Source: Nemertoderma westbladi (lineage: Eukaryota; Xenacoelomorpha; Nemertodermatida; Nemertodermatidae). From it: a stretch of DNA of 64,000 nucleotides. Below are positions 57,901 to 64,000 of the stretch, one piece after another (the stretch's first letter is position 1; each line of letters begins with the position of its first letter). The stretch is taken from positions 42,108 through 106,107 of the forward strand of contig JAUCBJ010008596.1 in assembly GCA_032718475.1 (NCBI GenBank). Direction: 5' to 3'. The notes under the pieces were generated by a model that worked only from the letters and a program-made list of their open reading frames with translations, was not told where the DNA came from and did not search any database. Made by a program: the position numbers and the translations under genes.

Positions 57901-60900
57901 TAGGTAATCGTTTAAGCACTTTCCGTCGGTCTTTGCCGATGCATCGACTACCATCCTAAGTTTACCTTTCTTTGGGTCTAAAGCTACGTGGAGTGGCAGG
58001 TAGTATGTCCTGTCCGTGTTCGGTTCGTCGACCGGTAACTCCACGGCCCATCCTTTCTCGACGTACTTCTTAATGGTTTTGTGAATGTACTCGTTCTTCT
58101 CGGGGCTCCGTTGTAGTGTTTGTTTCAGCTTGCGGAGTCTCGTGAGTACCATCCCTCTATTATCGGGTAGCGGTATCTTCGGTAGTTTCCACACCATTCC
58201 TATTGTATACCGCCCCTCATCACACGTCATCGATTCCTCCACACTTTGTAGAGCCTGCTTGTCTTCTACCGAGGTCCCGACCCCGGTCTCTTTCAGTCCC
58301 TCGAAGTCCTGTCTGAGCAGTCTTTTAAGCTGCTCCTCTGCTCCCTCGTCACCCATTTCCTGCATTGTTCCCGCGAACATGCATCCTGATGTCTCCGACA
58401 TCCTGAATGGTATCTTGCTCTTAATTGGACCACTCAGCGTCCACCCGAATGGCGTTAATATGGCCACCGGGTCGCTCTGCTTGTCTTCGCCGAAGACCGT
58501 TTGCATTCTCTCGTGGGCCGTTGGGCAGTCCATGCCTACTATGATGGATACCTTCCTAACGTCCACGTCTGGGATTGAGAAGTCAATGTTGTCCAGGAAT
58601 TTGTATTGCTCGACCTCGATGTTGGTTGGCCGCCTGGCATTGATGTTAATTGACTCTATTACTTGGATGGGGTCGATGGTTGCCCCATAATCGCATCCTG
58701 GTGCCACTGCTGCAATTGCGCACCGTCCTGTCCTCATCTCTAGGATCTCGTCTTTGCTAGAGATGGTTGTCACCGCCATCCTGCTTGGCCTCGTTCTCAA
58801 CCCTATTTCTTCGGCTACCCATTCCTCAACTAATGTGAAGGCAGCTCCACTATCAACCAGCATTAGTGTTGTTACTGATCGATTGCCTTCCCCGATCACT
58901 CGTACTGGTACTACTCCAAGTAGCACTGTTCCTCTCTTCTTCGCCCCTACTGTGCTCGTTGCCATCGTCTGGCCTCTCCTTTGGCCAAACTTGACCGGTT
59001 TCTCTTGGCATTCCCTGGCCTTGTGTCCACTCTTCACACATCGCGAGCAGATTTTATTGCTCGACGCGTAATCTATCTGGTCTTGCCTCGGTAGCGCCTG
59101 CCAGTACCTGCAGTTCATGGTTTTATGAAGCGCATTTGCGTGTAACTGGCATTTGCTCTTTGGGTCATAGCCCTCTTTATACAATGCATTGCGTATCGCA
59201 GTTATATTCGTACCAAAGTCCCTACTATTCTTATTGACTGGGTTTGACCTACTGGACGTACTGGGGTTATGTTTATTCATGTTGTTATTGTTCCCCTGTC
59301 CGTCCCTTGATGTTGTCTTATCTTCGCTTGTCTGTGGACTTGCAGTCCCCTGCGTCGCTGCATATGGCAATGATTGCCTGAGTCTCGGTAACGCGTTCGA
59401 TGTATTGTGCTCTGGTTTGGGCCTGTAGTGATCTGTCTTTGGTCCCTTTCCCAGGCTATCTTCACTATAAACTGGGTCCGTTATTAGTTCAGCCTCGTAA
59501 TTTAAGAAGTTTGACATTTCTTCTAAACCTGGTTCCGCACCCTTCTTGTCTCGGGTGGAGAAAGCGATCTTCCTCCATTTGTTGCGCAGCCAACTCGGTA
59601 GTGCCTGCGCTATCGTGGTGATGTTATTGGACGCGTTGAGTTCGTATGGCGCGTCTAGCGTCTTCAGCACGATCAGCGCCTTCTCGACTTTGTTAGCAAA
59701 CGTCTTAATGCTAACGGGATTATCCTGTAGGCCACCCGATGTTATGCCTCTCAGCGTTTGCCTGATGATCTTGGCCGGGTGCCCGTATTCCCTATCCAGT
59801 GCCCGCCATGCTGTCGTGAAGCCGCCCTCTATTCCCTGGTATTGCCTCACGATGTCGTATGCTGGGCCTCCCGTGTACACTTGTAGATACTTTAGGCACT
59901 CCGCCTGCGTCAAGTTTTTTGTTAGTATTTCGTTACTATACATTCGCCGAAACTGTAAGTATTCTTCCGGCCTGCTCCCATCGAATTTGAACGGTTCCAC
60001 GGGTGGTAATTCGATCCTCGTTTTCAACGCATCGATCAACGTGGCCATCCCCATTGCCTGCGCTTCTAATGGATTCGACGGGTGCTGTATAGTTTCCCCT
60101 GTCTGGTGCGGTTCGTCCGTCCTATTTCTTGATCTTCTCTGACTCGGATATGTCATCGGGGGTAGCGGCCCCCTCCATATGTCTGTATCACACGACCTGT
60201 TTTCATCTAGGGGTCTCGTTGTTCTTGTTCCTGTCGGGGTATATTGTTGATATTGTGATGGGGGAATGTCACCCTGTCCCCCCCCCACCGGTATGTCTGG
60301 TACTGGGGTTGATGTTAATATGTTGGGGCCCATACACCTATCCGCAATAATTCCCCCCTCCCCTGGGTATATGTTATGTCCCTGCATGCTGTAGTCATAC
60401 TGCTGTGCTGGTACCGGTATAGGCCTATCAGCTTCTGGCCTACTCGCCGGTATGTATTCCGCGACTTCCGGGTTTAATCCCGTTGTCCGCGCTATCCTAT
60501 CGCCTACATCGCCTCTCTCAGTATGGCCTACGGTATGTGCAGTAAGACCTACAGTATGCCCTACAGTCTGCATGTGTTGCTCGGGATCGAAGTTTATTCT
60601 TCTCGAATAATCCTCCCTGCGGCTACCGTATTCTCGATCGGTAGGTATATTCCGTCGGAAAGTTTCTCTTCGACCCCCCTCTCCACTGTTTTCATCTTCG
60701 TACCGGTACATCGCGTACCCCTCTCTCGGCGCGTAATGCGTCTCACCGGATCGCATCCCTCCGGGGCGACGGCAATCTCCCGGAGTCCGACCCCACTGAC
60801 TCTCCGTTCTCATCTCGACTACCGACGGCTCGCTGTCCGTCCTCGCTCTTCTATCGTTTGCGGCGATACTTCTGCTACTCTCTTCCTCTCTTCTCCTATC

Positions 60901-61186
60901 AGTGGAATATTCCCGCTCACGAGATCTCTCGTCGACCTCCCGGTTAAACCCCACTGTTCTTCTTTCCTCCTCTAATCGGGCTCGACGCTCCGTCTGCCCT
61001 CCCGCGACATCAACCTGTTTTTCTCTGCTCGATCGCACGTCGCTGGGGATACTCGCAGTCCCCCTATTACTCTCCGTCGCCGGTTGTTGCGGTTTACCTT
61101 GTTCGGCCCTCGCATTGTCCGCTGACGGCTGTGGGACACTCTCTGCCCCCCCCCCTCTCGCCGCTAACTTTCTGTTGTTGGGTGCT
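54946..61186 (-). CDS. BEL/Pao Gag-Pol polyprotein
   Basis: An open frame of over 2,030 codons runs from a stop near 61187 to 54946. There is no ATG near its beginning; the first GTG is at 61038 and an ATG lies about 75 codons further in. Counting from 61038: Arg/Glu-rich N-terminus (1-340), Gag-like DUF1759 region (345-525), His/Cys and CCHC knuckle (630-677), aspartic protease DSGA (729-732), RT with CDIEGMFNQV (1072-1081) and YVDD (1152-1155). RNase H follows with SDAS, LEL, TDS and NPADLLSRG (1339-1461), then integrase HHCC (1661-1700) and DDE residues (D1733, D1796, E1846), then a DUF5641-type C-terminus to 2030. This order (protease-RT-RNase H-integrase) is that of BEL/Pao. All catalytic residues are present, so the copy may be recently active. 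Upstream frames overlap it at G runs. Confidence 0.95.
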
Positions 61187-61276
61187 CATAGCCCCCCCCC
61201 CACTCGCTACATCTAACTTCGCTACCTCTCGCCCCGCTACTATATATCTCTCTATTCGACACATCAACCCTACCAC
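61094..61276 (-). CDS. Short bridging frame between the Asn-rich ORF and Gag-Pol
   Basis: This 60-codon minus frame overlaps the Asn-rich frame (61164-61276) and the Gag-Pol frame (61094-61186). Each overlap contains one G10 run (61192-61201 and 61146-61155). It begins with the same codons in a different register and includes a second ATG. It is best read as part of a larger ORF whose register changes at the runs, not as a separate gene. Confidence 0.45.
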   Translation of the reverse strand: MVGLMCRIERYIVAGREVAKLDVASGGGAMSTQQQKVSGERGGGRECPTAVSGQCEGRTR

Positions 61277-61865
61277 AGTCGGGTCTATTCACCCCCGCCT
61301 CTCCCTCTGCTATTGCGTGGCCTTCCAGGCCCTCTGCTCCCTGTCTACCAACTACGTGGCCTACCAGGCCCTCTGCTCCCTGCCTACTAACTACGTGGCC
61401 TACCAGGCCCTCTGCTCCCTGTCTACTAACTACGTGGCCCGACGTGTTTACATTAATAGCACCCATATTGGAAACGGAATTAATTTGCTCATTTGAAACA
61501 AAATCGTTTGTATTATTCTGCGCGACTACGTTATCTGAATTATTTTGTAAATTCGGGCTAAGATCATTATCTGAATTATTCGAATTATTCTGTGTAGTTG
61601 AGTTATTTAAGTTATTTTGTAGGTCCGAATTCGAGTTATTATTTTGATTATTTGAATTATTTTGCGTAACTACATCAATATTAGGATTATTTTCTACATT
61701 AACACTGGGATTGTTCTGATTTAAATTTAAATTACTAGCACCAGGCAAAGTATTTCCTGTAATAAAGGTTTGATTAGCGTTATCCCATACGGTACTATTA
61801 ATATCAACAACGTCTACTGTACCATTATTATTATTATTACCCCCCCCCCGCTCGTACGGTCGCAC
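61164..61865 (-). CDS. Asn-rich, repeat-bearing frame of the BEL element
   Basis: A 233-codon minus frame. The first 110 residues are extremely rich in Asn, Ser, Asp and Gln (low-complexity, prion-like composition). These are followed by three tandem 13-residue units GHVVSRQGAEGLV (DNA unit 39 bp, about 61316-61441). The upstream 551-codon ORF overlaps its start at a G10 run (61840-61849), so the two may be one protein read through a frame change. No enzymatic motif. Possibly an assembly or disordered scaffold region of Gag; that is inference. Confidence 0.55.
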   Translation of the reverse strand: MRPYERGGGNNNNNGTVDVVDINSTVWDNANQTFITGNTLPGASNLNLNQNNPSVNVENNPNIDVVTQNNSNNQNNNSNSDLQNNLNNSTTQNNSNNSDNDLSPNLQNNSDNVVAQNNTNDFVSNEQINSVSNMGAINVNTSGHVVSRQGAEGLVGHVVSRQGAEGLVGHVVGRQGAEGLEGHAIAEGEAGVNRPDCGRVDVSNREIYSSGARGSEVRCSEWGGGYEHPTTES

Positions 61866-63469
61866 CAGTCTTGAGTCTGTCGTGCGGTCCCTGTCAGTGG
61901 AGCATTAACAAATACATCTACGGCCCTCGGCTCCTCAAAAATACTCGAGCCGGCCCCAGTTTCAGACGGCGGTCCCACTCGCACGTATTCCAACTCGTGC
62001 GTCCCTCTAATTATATTTTTCGCATACTCACTCTGCCGTTTCTTTAATTCCTTGCGCTCCTTTTCACTCTCTGCCACTATCCCCTCACGCTCCTGGGTGT
62101 CCTTAGTGGCCGAGTCTGCGGCACTCTTAATGCTCTCCCTTCGTCTCGCCCCACGCTCTTTACGTTCCTTTTCCTTTCTCGCCTCACGCTCCTTGCGTTC
62201 CTTTTCCATTCCCGCCTCACGTTCCTTGCGTTCCGCCTCACGCTCCTTGCGTTCCTTTTCCATTCTCGCCTCACGTTCCTTGCGTTCCGCCTCACGCTCC
62301 TTGCGTTCCTTTTCCATTCTCCCCTCACGCTCCTCGCATTCCTTTTCCTCTCTCGCTTCACGCTCCCTACACTCCCTTTCCTCTATCTCATCATACTCCC
62401 TTAGGCTTTTCAAAGCCCTTTCGGCCCTTTCTCCGGTTTCTCTAAGTAATACCGTTTCCCTCTCTAACCGCACTCTTCCCTCCTCTAGCCGTTCCTTCAT
62501 TTCTCTCTGACCTTGCTCTGCCATGCTGAGACGGTATGCGGCTCCTATTTTCCTCACCGCTCTTTCTTTCGCGGAGGATGTAGCAGACTTATCGGTTACG
62601 ACGGACTTCCCCCGCCTTCCCGACCTACTAACCTTCTCCCCCTTTTCGGAGCTTTCTCCGACCGACGAGGCCGAATCCTCGGTGTTAACCTCGGATTCGC
62701 CCTCTTCAGGTCCCTTCCAACCCACTGGTTTCACTCCCCGGGCATCGACCAAGTATGGCCCTATGTACACTGGCGCTACGCTAGGTTCCATACTCCCACA
62801 CTCCCATAGTTCAAACAGTTCGCCGGCTATCCTTTCTGCTCTCTCCCCGGCCAGTTCTCTCTGCCCAAAACGTATTAGGTAATTTAAGTGTTTATCCGAC
62901 TCACCTAGTCGCTTTCTCAGTCTCACCTCGTCTACCTTCGCCCCTTCCTTCTTGGCGTCGTTTATCAGCTTCCGGGTCGCGTTGTAGGCCCGTCGAAGTC
63001 GCTCAGAAACCCCGACGTCCTCGTCGCCGACCTCTCCTCCGTCCCTCCGGGTTCGACGTCGTACCGGCGGCTCCACCGTCGCCGTTCCGGTGGGCCGTCC
63101 GTCGCCCTCGGCCTGTAGCTGGCCGGCGACATCGGTACCGATCTCTCCTCCGTCTCTTCGTGTCCGGCGTCGCACCGTCGGCCCCACCGTCGCCGTTTCG
63201 GTGGGCCGCCCGTCGCCCTCGGCCGGTAGCTGGCCGGCGACATCGGCGCGCCGTTCTCCCTCTCGTGTCGACTCGTCTCCATCTCCCTCCATCTCGCTCT
63301 CTTTCTCTCTTGGTTCGACTTCGGGTTCCAGGCCCTCCTCGTCCTGGACTTCCGGTTCGCCCGTTATCGATGGCTCCGGCGTCGTGGGCCTGTATCGCTT
63401 AGTCGCGGCCTCGCGGATCGTTTGATCTTCGTCCGGGGTCCGCGTCGGTGTCTCGCCCGACTCACTCAT
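61814..63469 (-). CDS. BEL element ORF1: acidic, coiled-coil (Gag-like) protein
   Basis: A 551-codon frame from ATG at 63469, 80 bases inside the 5' LTR. Residues 1-75 are acidic. Residues 76-150 contain two 37-38-residue repeats (VAGQLPAEGDGRPT... / VAGQLQAEGDGRPT...). Residues 155-250 form a folded-looking region (RLRKRLGESDKHLNYLIRF). About 310-440 is a long charged coiled coil built of KERKEREAERKEREA units. The frame ends 26 bases past a G10 run at 61840-61849. Its position is that of gag, but the recognised Gag-like domain lies in the Pol frame, so its part in particle assembly is inferred from place and coil only. Confidence 0.75.
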   Translation of the reverse strand: MSESGETPTRTPDEDQTIREAATKRYRPTTPEPSITGEPEVQDEEGLEPEVEPREKESEMEGDGDESTREGERRADVAGQLPAEGDGRPTETATVGPTVRRRTRRDGGEIGTDVAGQLQAEGDGRPTGTATVEPPVRRRTRRDGGEVGDEDVGVSERLRRAYNATRKLINDAKKEGAKVDEVRLRKRLGESDKHLNYLIRFGQRELAGERAERIAGELFELWECGSMEPSVAPVYIGPYLVDARGVKPVGWKGPEEGESEVNTEDSASSVGESSEKGEKVSRSGRRGKSVVTDKSATSSAKERAVRKIGAAYRLSMAEQGQREMKERLEEGRVRLERETVLLRETGERAERALKSLREYDEIEERECREREAREEKECEEREGRMEKERKEREAERKEREARMEKERKEREAERKEREAGMEKERKEREARKEKERKERGARRRESIKSAADSATKDTQEREGIVAESEKERKELKKRQSEYAKNIIRGTHELEYVRVGPPSETGAGSSIFEEPRAVDVFVNAPLTGTARQTQDWCDRTSGGGVIIIIMVQ

Positions 63470-63549
63470 CTCGTCTGGTGGCTGATGGTTCGGCTAGCTA
63501 GGGTGGAGTTCTTTGTGTTTAACTGGGGCGGCAGCTCGGATTTAGTTAC

Positions 63550-64000
63550 TGTGACGGGATCCAGGAGGGATCCCGATTTATCCGGTGTGGTATTTAGTCC
63601 ACGCGTCCCCGCCGTGTGTAAGAGTGAAATAAAGATAACTGAGTTCTGAAGTTCGGTGTATAATAAGAGGTTATAAGATATAGATATATTGTGAATGTGT
63701 ACAAGGCGGGATACGGTAACTAAAGTCCCGTGATCCCCTAACTAAACTAATTGGCTGTACCCTACGCTAGCACTGCTGCACTGAGATAACTGAATCACTG
63801 ATTAATAGGTTATTGGTTATATTGCACGGTGGCCTTACTGCTACTCAATCGATGCCATTCCCCCCTCTGATTGGTTAGTGCCCTTGTTGGCGCCCCGTGG
63901 AGTATTCCCGTTCACTCCACCTGTTCTCTCTGGGTTAGGGGTTTGGCCCCTGACCCTCTATTGTGTGCTTCCTTCCCACTCTTATTGGGAAGGCACGAGT
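63550..64000 (-). repeat. 5' LTR of the BEL/Pao element (cut by window end)
   Basis: 451 bases of the upstream LTR are visible; by comparison with the other LTR it should end at 64086, giving an element of about 12.8 kb. No standard primer-binding site starting TGG was found in the 80 bases between this LTR and ORF1; the leader begins gtaactaaatccgagctgcc on the coding strand. Confidence 0.93.

Noticed and set aside
54946-61038. Numerous plus-strand frames over the BEL coding region
   Set aside because: Shadow frames opposite a continuous 2,030-codon polyprotein with full catalytic motifs.
62052-63402. Ser/Arg-rich plus frames such as 62052-62510
   Set aside because: Antisense translations of the KERKEREA coiled-coil coding repeat of BEL ORF1.

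Overview
The window is metazoan nuclear DNA. It is AT-rich and repeat-dense, and it shows no bacterial or organellar gene organisation. Scattered palindromic words (taggccta, accggt), many non-LTR retrotransposon lineages, a BEL/Pao element, and host exons for extracellular modules (TSP1, FN2, a possible beta/gamma-crystallin unit) suggest a marine invertebrate, perhaps an echinoderm. That taxon guess is inference and weak.

Host coding sequence is sparse. Three phase-compatible exons lie on the minus strand: a possible beta/gamma-crystallin-like exon (49972-50122), a fibronectin type II exon (18479-18667) and a thrombospondin type 1 exon (9574-9729). They may belong to one mosaic secreted or surface protein gene whose introns hold most of the window, but continuity is not shown.

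1-9.5 kb: a LINE 3' end abuts the 5' part of an opposite-strand LINE (ORF1 plus start of the endonuclease). Next come a Mutator-like element with 214-bp inverted repeats and a 9-bp target duplication (3341-4045), a broken reverse transcriptase, a (TTGA)43 run, a 68-bp tandem array, and a palindrome that looks like a P-type excision scar (8697-8735). 9.5-20 kb: the TSP1 exon, several LINE fragments, and a ~20-bp minisatellite split by two LINEs of opposite orientation, one with a 649-codon open frame. The FN2 exon follows.

20-28 kb: one young LINE family ('family A', FADD reverse transcriptase, (TAG)n tail) appears as an RT-bearing chimera and as a near full-length broken copy, separated by the tail of another retroelement. 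28-45 kb: a 22-bp minisatellite; a ~2.3-kb repeat present twice; a 4.9-kb inverted-repeat element with P-element-type transposase remains inside the first repeat copy, itself holding a LINE; a LINE split by a 1.4-kb foldback element with an 8-bp target duplication; and twin-primed and duplicated family A pieces. 45.6-51.25 kb: three more family A pieces and the crystallin-like exon.

51.25-64 kb: a BEL/Pao LTR retrotransposon on the minus strand, inserted in a family A fragment. Its LTRs differ at one of 451 comparable bases. It has a coiled-coil ORF1, an Asn-rich segment, a Gag-Pol frame of over 2,000 codons, a minisatellite, and an unusual 3' ORF with three CCHC zinc knuckles. The 5' ORFs change frame at three G10 runs.
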